Notes: generated by a model from the sequence alone, not told the origin. A DNA stretch of 6,463 nt from an uncultured Bacteroidota bacterium (GCA_903923915.1 CAIXZI010000611.1:1-6463); one strand, 5' to 3'; positions 1 to 6,463 are shown, counted from the stretch's first letter. Numbers and translations are program-made.

Positions 1-1206
1 GGCATTAAAATAACCGACTCTTTACGCTGTTCTATGCTGGATGAATTAATGTACCAAAAATTATTGTTGGCGCAGGCAGATAAAGATAGTGTGCGTGTTA
101 AAGATGAGCAGGTAGATAGCGAGCTTGACAGGCGTATGAATTATTACTTAGGTCAATTTGGTTCTGAAGAAAAATTTGAAGCTTTTTACGGCAAAACGGT
201 TAAACAATATAAAGAGGAAATGCGCGACGACATACACAATATATTGGTAGCGCAGCAAATGCAACAAAAAGTGGTAAGTGATATTAAAGTATCTCCGGCA
301 GATGTACGCAATTATTTTAATTCCATTCCTTCAGATAGTTTGCCGTTAATAAATACGGAGGTCGAAATTTGCCAGCTAGTAAAAAAACCGGTTGTATCTG
401 ATGAAGCAAAAAAGGCAGCTCGCCAAAAATTAGAAGGATATCGTCAGCGAGTTCTTAATGGCGAAAGCATGCGTACAATAGCCACACTTTATACCGAAGA
501 TCCGGGCTCTATTAAAACAGGTGGAGAGTATGATGGTATTGCACGCGGACAATTTGTGCCCGAGTTTGAAGCTGTTGCCTTTAGATTAAAACCTGATGAA
601 GTATCAGAAATTTTTGAATCATCATTTGGGTATCATTTTATACAACTTATTAGGCGTCGTGGTGAGTTGGTTGATGTGCGTCATATTTTAGTTACAGCTA
701 AAGTAACTAGCCAAGATGTTGTTGATGCTAAAGCTGCATTAGATACCATTTATCAGCACATACAAGATGGCAAAATTACTTTTTGTATGGCATCTGCAAA
801 ATATAGCGATGATAAAGAAACTAAAAATAATTGCGGTGCTATGCAAAATACAGCCGCAGGTAGCACAAAGTTTGAAATTGAAGAACTTGGACAAATAGAC
901 CAAAACCTGGTATTTATGCTTGATAAAATGAAACCGGGCGAAGTAAGTAAACCCTTGTTAAATCAAGGGCAAGGCTCAGATACCAAACAATCATTTAGAA
1001 TTATTTATTTAAAAGCCCGTTCAGAGCCGCATAAAGCCAATTTAAAAGATGATTATCAGCGTATGCAAAACATGGCGCAGGTACATAAACAAAAAAGTAC
1101 GGTAGATGCTTGGGTTAATAAAAAACTACGCTCTATTTATGTGCGTATAGATGATGATTATAAAAATTGCACATTTCGCCATAATTGGAAACAAGCAACG
1201 CCTTAA
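1..1206 (+). CDS. SurA-like periplasmic peptidyl-prolyl cis-trans isomerase (5'-partial)
   Basis: A parvulin-type foldase/chaperone predicted to act on outer-membrane and secreted proteins in the periplasm. The frame is open from base 1, and the ATG at 34 falls inside the conserved N-terminal chaperone helix (LDELMYQKLLLAQA), so it is not the true start. The signal peptide and roughly 50 residues lie off the left edge. Order of parts: SurA-type N-domain (about 1-354), first rotamase domain (about 355-663, ending FGYHFIQLI), second rotamase domain (about 673-1014, opening DVRHILV), and a helical C-terminal tail (EPHKANLKDDYQ, then a Cys- and Trp-containing end) that I recognise from Bacteroidota members. 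The usual HIL of a parvulin core is QLV in domain 1 (364-381) but is kept in domain 2, so domain 2 is the better candidate for catalysis. The stop overlaps that of recX by 4 nt, tail to tail. Family assignment is firm; strict orthology with E. coli SurA is not claimed. Confidence 0.92.
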   Translation, partial: GIKITDSLRCSMLDELMYQKLLLAQADKDSVRVKDEQVDSELDRRMNYYLGQFGSEEKFEAFYGKTVKQYKEEMRDDIHNILVAQQMQQKVVSDIKVSPADVRNYFNSIPSDSLPLINTEVEICQLVKKPVVSDEAKKAARQKLEGYRQRVLNGESMRTIATLYTEDPGSIKTGGEYDGIARGQFVPEFEAVAFRLKPDEVSEIFESSFGYHFIQLIRRRGELVDVRHILVTAKVTSQDVVDAKAALDTIYQHIQDGKITFCMASAKYSDDKETKNNCGAMQNTAAGSTKFEIEELGQIDQNLVFMLDKMKPGEVSKPLLNQGQGSDTKQSFRIIYLKARSEPHKANLKDDYQRMQNMAQVHKQKSTVDAWVNKKLRSIYVRIDDDYKNCTFRHNWKQATP

Positions 1207-1685
1207 TTTCCCTCTTCGTTAGATTTTAAAATATCGAAAACAATATCCTGCTCGTAACCCTTTCCCAAGGCATAACGCACTAATTTCTGTTTCTTCTTAA
1301 GATGATTTTTTTCAGTAATTAATTTTGTTTTAAGCACTAATAGTCGCTTTAATGTTTTAATGTATTCAGTATCTTCAATTTGCTCCATCCCTTTTTTAAT
1401 GCAGTAATCAGAAACGCGTTTGGCCTTTAATTCTTGCCTGATTTTAATCTTTCCCCACTTTTTTATTCTAAATTTTCCACCGGCAAAAGCAATGGCAAAA
1501 CGTTCTTCGTTCACAAAATTTTCGCTTACTAATTGGGCTATTATATTTTCTACATCGTCTGTTTTTAGGCCATATTCATACAATTTATCCCTAACCTCTT
1601 GCTGGCAGCGTTCTTGGTAAGCACACCAATCTCGTATTTTTAAAAGAGCCTCTTTTGGAGTGTGGTATTTTTTTTCTTTTTCCAT
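1203..1685 (-). CDS. recX: RecX family regulatory protein
   Basis: RecX proteins bind RecA filaments and modulate (usually inhibit) recombinase activity in the cytoplasm. The 160-residue product has the family's three-helix repeat pattern: CAYQERCQQEVRDKL near residues 21-35, NEERFAIAFAGGKF at 59-72, KKWGKIKIRQELK at 75-87, and a basic third repeat with ALGKGYEQDIVFDIL near 139-153. The length is normal for RecX. I chose the ATG at 1685. The same frame is open to an ATG at 1865, but the extra 60 residues are Cys/aromatic-rich, do not resemble RecX, and would overlap the start of divergent tatC by 69 nt. No recA is adjacent. No Shine-Dalgarno sequence is visible, and I found no convincing promoter for this strand in the 111-nt gap upstream. 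Confident on family; start fairly sure. Confidence 0.9.
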   Translation of the reverse strand: MEKEKKYHTPKEALLKIRDWCAYQERCQQEVRDKLYEYGLKTDDVENIIAQLVSENFVNEERFAIAFAGGKFRIKKWGKIKIRQELKAKRVSDYCIKKGMEQIEDTEYIKTLKRLLVLKTKLITEKNHLKKKQKLVRYALGKGYEQDIVFDILKSNEEGN

Positions 1686-1720
1686 TCGCCATAAAATTAA
1701 TAAATCTGCGTATCTATTTG

Positions 1721-1728
1721 TATTTTTG
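1721..1728 (+). promoter_or_regulatory. Candidate Bacteroidota -7 promoter element for tatC-ispD-polX
   Basis: TATTTTTG fits the TAnnTTTG -7 consensus used by the Bacteroidota primary sigma factor. It lies 68 nt before the tatC ATG, in the only sizeable non-coding gap, and in the right orientation. Against it, there is no TTG/TTTG -33 word at about 19-20 nt upstream (that stretch is AT-only), and the surrounding DNA is T-rich enough to give such a word by chance. Transcription would start near 1734. Confidence 0.35.
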
Positions 1729-1735
1729 CCGCTTA

Positions 1736-1751
1736 AATGCTTTTCGGCATT
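1736..1751 (+). other. Small hairpin in the tatC leader
   Basis: AATGC (1736-1740) and GCATT (1747-1751) form a 5-bp stem around a TTTTCG loop, inside the likely 5' untranslated region of tatC. It is short, lacks a following U-tract, and could be coincidental. The remainder of the 1686-1796 gap shows no other repeat or RNA-like structure that I can support. Confidence 0.2.
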
Positions 1752-1796
1752 CTGCGAAACCAAAAATGCAGCGCCGCAAAACAAAAAATGAGCTAA

Positions 1797-2612
1797 ATGG
1801 CACAAAATATACAACCAAAAACAGATATGCCCTTTTTTGAGCATATCGAAGCACTGCGCTGGCACTTGGTGCGAAGCATTGTAGTGGTTGGTGTTTTAGG
1901 TATTGTGCTATTTTTTTACAATGATATTCTTTTCGGAAAAATAATATTTGGTCCGCGCCATCAGGATTTTATTACTTATAGAGTTATTTGCTCTTTGGGT
2001 TATAGGTTATTTCATGATAATTCTGGCTGCATACAAGCCGCAACGCAAGAGTTAATTAACACCGATTTGGCAGGGCAATTTACCATGCATATGTGGGTGT
2101 CTTTTATTGGTGGTGTAATTTTAGGAATGCCATATGTTTTGTGGGAACTTTGGAAATTCATTAGTCCTGCACTTAGAAAAACAGAAACCAAACCCGTTAA
2201 AGGTTTTGTCATCGTATCTACCATTTTATTTTTAATGGGAGTTTCATTCAGTTATTTTTTAGTTTTTCCGCTAACGTGGAACTTCCTCGCGCCTTATGCA
2301 GTAAGTGGCGATGTAAAGAATTTAATCTCCTTCGATTCGTATGTTTCTAATTTAACTACGCTAACACTTGCCTTTGGTTTAGTATTTGAAATGCCTGTGG
2401 TGGTTTATTTTATTAGTCGTATAGGGTTGTTAACACCAACCTTTATGCGTAAATACAGACGACACGCCGTTGTTGTTATTTTAATTTTAGCCGCTTTTAT
2501 TACACCAACATCGGATATACCAACCATGATGGCTGTTTTTGTACCGCTTTATATGCTGTACGAAGCAAGTATTTTTGTATCGGCTTATGTAACTAAAAAA
2601 TATTACGCTTAA
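1797..2612 (+). CDS. tatC: Twin-arginine translocase subunit TatC
   Basis: TatC is the multi-span inner-membrane receptor that binds RR signal peptides and, with TatA-type subunits, exports folded proteins. The 271-residue product shows the family landmarks: cytoplasmic N-terminal HIEALRWHL (E19, R21), FISPALRKTE at 121-130 (F121 and E130 correspond to E. coli F94 and E103), FGLVFEMP at 193-200 (E198 matches E. coli E170), and FITPTSD at 234-240. Hydrophobic spans fall near 26-44, 98-118, 137-157, 186-208, 222-238 and 245-263, giving the expected six. The first periplasmic loop (about 45-97) is longer than in E. coli and holds two cysteines (C65, C79), a feature I associate with Bacteroidota TatC. 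The start follows an in-frame ATG AGC TAA directly upstream, so no longer form is possible. No tatA is in the window. First gene of a unit with ispD 3 nt downstream. Confidence 0.96.
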   Translation: MAQNIQPKTDMPFFEHIEALRWHLVRSIVVVGVLGIVLFFYNDILFGKIIFGPRHQDFITYRVICSLGYRLFHDNSGCIQAATQELINTDLAGQFTMHMWVSFIGGVILGMPYVLWELWKFISPALRKTETKPVKGFVIVSTILFLMGVSFSYFLVFPLTWNFLAPYAVSGDVKNLISFDSYVSNLTTLTLAFGLVFEMPVVVYFISRIGLLTPTFMRKYRRHAVVVILILAAFITPTSDIPTMMAVFVPLYMLYEASIFVSAYVTKKYYA

Positions 2613-2615
2613 AAA

Positions 2616-3275
2616 ATGTACGCAGTTATTATAGTTGCTGGAGGCACCGGAAGCCGTATGAACAATGAGCTTCCAAAGCAATTAATAGAAATAAATAATA
2701 AACCTATTATCGTTTACAGTATTGAAAAATTTATTTCTATAAATAAAAATATTCAGGTAATTATTTCACTCCACTCAGATTATTTTGATTTGTTTGAAAA
2801 GATAAAATCATGCTTTAATTTAAAAAACATACAAGTAGTGCAGGGGGGAAGCACCCGTTATCAGTCGGTTAAAAATGCGCTAACTGCTTTAAATGGTAAT
2901 GTTACTATTGTTGGCGTGCACGATGCAGCAAGGCCTTTGGTAAGTTTACAAACTATTAAAAAAACATTTGCTGATGCCCAACAACATGGCGCCGCTATTC
3001 CTGTAATTGATGTGAATGAATCGTTACGTGAAGTAAATGAAAATAATTCTAAAGCAGTTGATAGAAGTAAATTTAAAATAGTACAAACTCCGCAATGCTT
3101 TAAAAAAGAAATTTTGTTAAGTGCGTACAACATGCCTTACAATCTTTTGTTTACAGATGATGCCAGTGTGGTAGAAAAAAACGGGCATGCCATATTTTTA
3201 ACCCAAGGGAATAAAGAAAACATAAAAATTACCTATCCCCAAGATTTAGTTTTAGCAAAACTACTTTTAAAATAA
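2616..3275 (+). CDS. ispD: 2-C-methyl-D-erythritol 4-phosphate cytidylyltransferase IspD
   Basis: Transfers CMP from CTP to methylerythritol 4-phosphate, the third step of the MEP (non-mevalonate) isoprenoid pathway, in the cytoplasm. The 219-residue product is near normal length. Visible motifs: nucleotide-binding AGGTGSRMNNELPKQ at 8-22 (R14 and K21 are the CTP-contacting pair), GGSTRYQSVKNAL at 77-89, VHDAARPLV at 101-109 (D103, R106), VDRSKFKIVQTPQCFK at 148-163, LFTDDASVVE at 178-187, and NIKITYPQDL at 202-211, where K204 matches the C-terminal catalytic-site lysine. All expected active-site residues are present, so the enzyme should work. It begins 3 nt after the tatC stop behind an A-run, and its TAA overlaps the polX ATG. 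No ispF is adjacent, unlike the common ispDF pairing in proteobacteria. Confidence 0.96.
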   Translation: MYAVIIVAGGTGSRMNNELPKQLIEINNKPIIVYSIEKFISINKNIQVIISLHSDYFDLFEKIKSCFNLKNIQVVQGGSTRYQSVKNALTALNGNVTIVGVHDAARPLVSLQTIKKTFADAQQHGAAIPVIDVNESLREVNENNSKAVDRSKFKIVQTPQCFKKEILLSAYNMPYNLLFTDDASVVEKNGHAIFLTQGNKENIKITYPQDLVLAKLLLK

Positions 3276-4873
3276 TGTTAGATTGTTACGATATAGCCAA
3301 ACAACTAGAGCTTACTTCTAAGTTGATGGAATTGCACGACGGAAATGCATTTAAAATAAAAGCCTTAGCAAATGGCGCATTCCGACTTTCTAAAATGCAC
3401 ATTGCACCCGAAGATTTTACCGAAGAAAAAATTACTCAGCAAGAAGGTATCGGTAAAAGCATTTCTAAAACAATTGTAGAAATTGCGAACAAAGGTACTT
3501 CAGCAGAGTTAGCTAACTTAATTAATAATACGCCTGCCGGTGTAATTGAAATGCTTTCTGTAAAAGGCATCGGTCCCAAAAAAGTAAAACAACTTTGGAA
3601 AGAATTAGAGATTGAAAGCCCGGGTGATTTGCTCTATGCTTGTTACGAAAATCGTTTAGTTGATTTAAAAGGTTTCGGACAAAAAACGCAACAAAGTATT
3701 AAAGAAAGTGTTGAGTTTATGCAAGCTGCCAGCGGTAAAGCGCACTACGCCGCAGTTGAAGATTTGGCAAATGATTTTGTAGAAGAATTAAAAGAACTGC
3801 AATATGTTTCTAACATTAGTTTAACCGGAGATATTTATAGAAAAAATGAAACGCTTAGCAGCATTGATATTTTAGTTGCTGCTGATGAGGTTTTTGAAAA
3901 TGAATTTAAAAGTCCGCTACCTGTAAATTTAATTTTTACAACGGAGGAAGAGTTTTATTATGAACTTGTGAAAACCTCTTCAACAAAAGAGCATTTAGAA
4001 AAAATAAATTTCAATTCACTTACGGATAAAAATTTTATATCGGAAGAGGAAATTTATAAAACCCTGAAACAACCTTATTTTATTCCTGAATGGCGCGATG
4101 GTTTGTTTGATAAAGAAATAAATGCAAAATATCCTGACAACTTAATTGAAGAAAAAGATTTAAAAGGAATTTTGCATAACCACAGTACATATAGTGATGG
4201 TGCTAATACGTTGGCAGAAATGGCTGGTTATTGCAAAGAATTGGGCTATCAATATTTTGGCATTGCTGATCACTCTAAAAGTGCAACCTATGCCAATGGT
4301 TTAAAAGAAGACAGGATAATTTTACAGCATAAAGAAATTGATTTACTAAATAAAGAACTTGCTCCATTCAAAATTTTAAAAGGAACCGAGTGCGATATTT
4401 TATATGATGGCTCACTTGATTATTCTAACGAAGTTTTAGCAACTTTTGATTATGTAGTTGCATCTATACATCAGCACTTTAAAATGGATGAGGAAAAAGC
4501 GACCACACGTTTAATTAAAGCTATCGAAAATCCATACACAACTATTTTAGGTCATCCCACAGGGCGATTGTTGCTTGGCCGACCTGGATATCCAATTAAT
4601 CATAAAAAAATAATTGATGCCTGCGCTGCTAACAATGTTGTGATAGAATTAAATGCGCATCCCTATCGTTTAGATATTGATTGGAGATGGATACCTTATT
4701 GTATAGAACGTGGCGTAAAAATTTCTATCAACCCCGATGCGCATGAAAAACGAGGCTTTCACGATATGCACTTTGGTGTTTGCGTTGCACGAAAAGGATT
4801 ACTAACAAAACATTTTTGTTTTAATGCACTTGGATTAGAAGAAATGGAGACTTTTTTGAAAGAGAAAAAGTAA
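3275..4873 (+). CDS. polX: PolX-like protein: HhH region, degenerate polymerase-beta palm and PHP phosphoesterase domain
   Basis: Bacterial PolX enzymes combine a family X gap-filling polymerase with a PHP 3'-5' exonuclease and act in base-excision repair. Order here (532 residues): N-terminal DNA-binding region with helix-hairpin-helix motifs (EGIGKSISK near 57, VKGIGPKKV near 96, LKGFGQKTQ near 131), palm region about 155-260, and PHP domain about 297-530. The PHP metal ligands look complete: H301, H303, D308, H333, E372, H399, H427, D488, H490. The palm is not normal: the usual GS..R....GDIDIL block reads GDIYRKNETLSSIDIL (185-200), so the first catalytic Asp is S196 while D198 remains. 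The later VDL strand reads VNL (N218), and the region is shortened relative to the ~570-residue B. subtilis enzyme. I infer a polymerase-inactive protein with a working PHP nuclease. Its ATG overlaps the ispD stop (TAATG), which suggests coupled translation. Confidence 0.9.
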   Translation: MLDCYDIAKQLELTSKLMELHDGNAFKIKALANGAFRLSKMHIAPEDFTEEKITQQEGIGKSISKTIVEIANKGTSAELANLINNTPAGVIEMLSVKGIGPKKVKQLWKELEIESPGDLLYACYENRLVDLKGFGQKTQQSIKESVEFMQAASGKAHYAAVEDLANDFVEELKELQYVSNISLTGDIYRKNETLSSIDILVAADEVFENEFKSPLPVNLIFTTEEEFYYELVKTSSTKEHLEKINFNSLTDKNFISEEEIYKTLKQPYFIPEWRDGLFDKEINAKYPDNLIEEKDLKGILHNHSTYSDGANTLAEMAGYCKELGYQYFGIADHSKSATYANGLKEDRIILQHKEIDLLNKELAPFKILKGTECDILYDGSLDYSNEVLATFDYVVASIHQHFKMDEEKATTRLIKAIENPYTTILGHPTGRLLLGRPGYPINHKKIIDACAANNVVIELNAHPYRLDIDWRWIPYCIERGVKISINPDAHEKRGFHDMHFGVCVARKGLLTKHFCFNALGLEEMETFLKEKK

Positions 4874-4876
4874 ATT

Positions 4877-6193
4877 TTATTTCTCCCATTTATCAACCAC
4901 AGCAGAAGCTACAGCATTACCTACTACATTAGTTGCCGAGCGTCCCATATCTAGTAATTGATCAACCGCTAACAATAAAAGCAACCCTTCTGTTGGAATG
5001 TGAAACATACTTAACATTCCGGCAATTACAACCAAAGATGCACGTGGCACACCGGCCATACCTTTGCTGGTAACTAATAAAATCAGCATCATTTTTATTT
5101 GATCGGCAAACGAAATATCAATACCATACATCTGTGCAATAAACAAGGTAGCAAAGGTCATATACATAATAGAGCCATCTAAATTAAACGAGTAACCCAG
5201 TGGCAAAACAAAGCTTACCGTACGATTGCGCAAACCAAAATCTTCTAATCGCTCTATAGTTTTTGGCATAGCAGCTTCAGAACTGGCGGTACTAAAGGCA
5301 AGCAATACAGGCTCTTTTATAAAGGAAAAAAGTTTAAAAAAATTAATTTTAAAGAGGGTGCAAATTCCCATCAAAACTACAAATACAAAAAATAATAATC
5401 CACCATAAAAACACGCAATTAAATAAGCATAGCTCTTTAATACGCCGGGACCTTGTTGTATCACGACGGCGGTTACTGCTCCAAAAACCCCTATGGGAGC
5501 GGCTTTCATAACATAATTGGTAACCTTAAACATGGCATGAGAAACTGCATCTATAAACTCCACAATAATTTTCCCTTTATTACCAAGTGATGCAGCGGCT
5601 ACACCAAAAAACAAAGCAAAAACTACTATGGGTAATATTTCATTATGTGCCATGCTATCTACCACACTTTCGGGAATGATATGCGCAATAAAATTTTTAG
5701 CTGTTTGTGCTTGTGGTTTAACTCCATTATCTGCGCCTGCCTCAGGCATATCAATATGAATTTTTTTACCTGGCTCAAATACATTTACAATTACTAAGCC
5801 AATACTTAAAGCAATTAATGTAGCACACGTAAAATATACGAGTGTTTTAATGCCCATTCGCCCAACTGTTTTAAAATCACCAATTTTGGCAACACCCACC
5901 ACAAGTACCGAAAACACAAGTGGTGCAATAATCATTTTAATTAATCGTAAAAAAATATCGCTTAATAAAGAAAAAGGTGATGAAGCTTCTCTCTTTTGCT
6001 GCTTTTCGTCTTTGTCAATTTGCTTAATTAAAAACTGCTGTTCTTTTTGCGGAAGAGAAGAATTGTTTACAGCAACACGTTGTTTTATATCTGCGAACGT
6101 GCTTGTGTAATTTTTATTAATTACGGTGCCAGCCAAAACACCTAGTAACATAGCAATAAGGATAGAGAAAATAAGGGCGTTTTTTTTAAGCAT
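4877..6193 (-). CDS. Dicarboxylate/amino acid:cation symporter (DAACS, DctA/GltP type)
   Basis: Inner-membrane secondary transporter that takes up C4-dicarboxylates or acidic amino acids with Na+ or H+. The 438-residue product has the family fold. TM1 lies near 7-25, and FLRLIKMIIAPLVFSVL (81-97) marks the second conserved segment. Hairpin 1 carries STASSEAAMPKTI (301-313), the unwound helix reads PLGYSFNLDGS (331-341), hairpin 2 reads SKGMAGVPRAS (376-386), and the last helix has DQLLDMGRSATNVVGN (411-426). D415 and R418 correspond to the substrate-binding Asp and Arg of GltPh (D394, R397), favouring an acidic substrate. The position of the GltPh Na1 ligand D405 is N426, as I recall for DctA-type proteins. 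Unusual: a charged ~40-residue stretch (about 32-72) between the first two segments. It starts 3 nt after the small basic gene's stop and converges on polX with a 3-nt gap. Exact substrate and ion are not decided. Confidence 0.92.
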   Translation of the reverse strand: MLKKNALIFSILIAMLLGVLAGTVINKNYTSTFADIKQRVAVNNSSLPQKEQQFLIKQIDKDEKQQKREASSPFSLLSDIFLRLIKMIIAPLVFSVLVVGVAKIGDFKTVGRMGIKTLVYFTCATLIALSIGLVIVNVFEPGKKIHIDMPEAGADNGVKPQAQTAKNFIAHIIPESVVDSMAHNEILPIVVFALFFGVAAASLGNKGKIIVEFIDAVSHAMFKVTNYVMKAAPIGVFGAVTAVVIQQGPGVLKSYAYLIACFYGGLLFFVFVVLMGICTLFKINFFKLFSFIKEPVLLAFSTASSEAAMPKTIERLEDFGLRNRTVSFVLPLGYSFNLDGSIMYMTFATLFIAQMYGIDISFADQIKMMLILLVTSKGMAGVPRASLVVIAGMLSMFHIPTEGLLLLLAVDQLLDMGRSATNVVGNAVASAVVDKWEK

Positions 6194-6196
6194 AAA

Positions 6197-6463
6197 TTAT
6201 TTGTGCGAGTTTACGTTACGCTTGTTTTTGCGAAATTGTTTCATGGCTTCTTTATTTGCCCGTTTTAATGTTTTTTTATCTTCTTTGGCCAATCTTTTGC
6301 TGGTTGCGTGCGTAGCTTTATTTGTTTTAGAATCAACATTAGGATTAAAAGCGTCTCTATGTTTTTTTCTGCCAAATTTTTTCCACATACGCTTATGCTC
6401 AGGAGTTTCGCCAAAATTTTGCGAAAGCATTGGTTTTGCCGCTATTCCAAAAAGAATAAATAA
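6197..6463 (-). CDS. Small, strongly basic, probably secreted protein of unknown function (5'-partial)
   Basis: I do not recognise this family. The first ATG in the window is at 6430 (77 residues), but the frame has no stop from there to the edge. The 11 upstream codons read LFILFGIAAKP, hydrophobic and leading into MLSQNF, which resembles the end of a signal peptide with a possible cut before the Q. I infer that the true start is just outside the window and that 6430 is an internal Met. The rest is hydrophilic: by count 17 Lys and 7 Arg in 77 residues against 7 acidic residues, with an aromatic/basic front part (MWKKFGRKKHRDAFNPN) and a Lys-rich, probably helical tail ending KNKRNVNSHK. The stop lies 3 nt before the symporter ATG, so the two genes are likely co-transcribed, with the promoter outside the window. 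The reading frame is convincing; the secretion call is moderate and no function can be given. Confidence 0.7.
   Translation of the reverse strand, partial: LFILFGIAAKPMLSQNFGETPEHKRMWKKFGRKKHRDAFNPNVDSKTNKATHATSKRLAKEDKKTLKRANKEAMKQFRKNKRNVNSHK

Noticed and set aside
1223..1232. ATTTTAAAAT palindrome just inside the recX 3' end, considered as a terminator or protein-binding site.
   Set aside because: It has no loop and is pure A-T, inside coding sequence, with no second copy noticed.
1686..1865. A 60-residue N-terminal extension of RecX, with an in-frame ATG at 1865.
   Set aside because: The extension does not resemble RecX, is rich in Cys and aromatic residues, and overlaps the well-supported tatC start on the other strand. 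The ATG at 1685 gives the normal family length.
4804..4820. AACAAAA-CAT-TTTTGTT perfect hairpin near the end of polX.
   Set aside because: It lies inside well-conserved coding sequence and is almost all A-T, so it is expected by chance at this base composition.
4862..4885. GAGAAA...TTTCTC inverted repeat spanning the convergent polX and symporter stops, considered as a bidirectional terminator.
   Set aside because: The stem is only 6 bp and AT-rich, with a 12-nt loop and no clear U-tract after it on either strand. Too weak to call.
1..6463. A novel defence, mobile or biosynthetic system spanning the window.
   Set aside because: Every sizeable stretch is explained by housekeeping gene families with normal spacing. 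No integrase, transposase, toxin-antitoxin pair, CRISPR repeats, tRNA or attachment-site repeats were seen. The mixed functions look like ordinary genome packing.

Overview
The window looks like ordinary chromosomal DNA from a low-GC member of the Bacteroidota (Chitinophagales/Sphingobacteriales-like or a related environmental lineage). The evidence is as follows. Start codons are preceded by A-rich stretches and not by Shine-Dalgarno sequences. The one clear non-coding gap holds a TAnnTTTG-type promoter word. The SurA-like, RecX and TatC proteins carry sequence features I associate with Bacteroidota versions. The lineage call is an inference from protein character; no rRNA is present.

Layout from left to right. 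(1) Positions 1-1206, + strand: C-terminal ~400 residues of a periplasmic SurA-like parvulin peptidyl-prolyl isomerase whose start lies off the left edge. (2) Positions 1203-1685, - strand: recX, convergent with the isomerase; the two stop codons share a TTAA palindrome. (3) Positions 1686-1796: the only real intergenic gap, between divergent recX and tatC, with a candidate tatC promoter and a small hairpin. (4) Positions 1797-4873, + strand: a tight three-gene unit tatC - ispD - polX, with a 3-nt gap and then a 1-nt TAATG overlap, almost certainly co-transcribed. (5) Positions 4877-6463, - strand: a two-gene unit read right to left, a small very basic protein (running off the right edge) followed after 3 nt by a DctA/GltP-type dicarboxylate/amino acid symporter. 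This unit converges on polX with only 3 nt between the stops.

The genes do not form one pathway. They cover envelope protein folding (isomerase), twin-arginine export (TatC), isoprenoid precursor synthesis (IspD), DNA recombination/repair (RecX, PolX) and solute uptake (symporter). I found no mobile element, CRISPR, RNA gene or clear novel system. The most interesting observations are two. The PolX-like protein keeps a complete PHP metal-binding set but has lost at least two polymerase catalytic aspartates. The small basic protein appears to be secreted, because its frame continues upstream through a hydrophobic stretch to the window edge.
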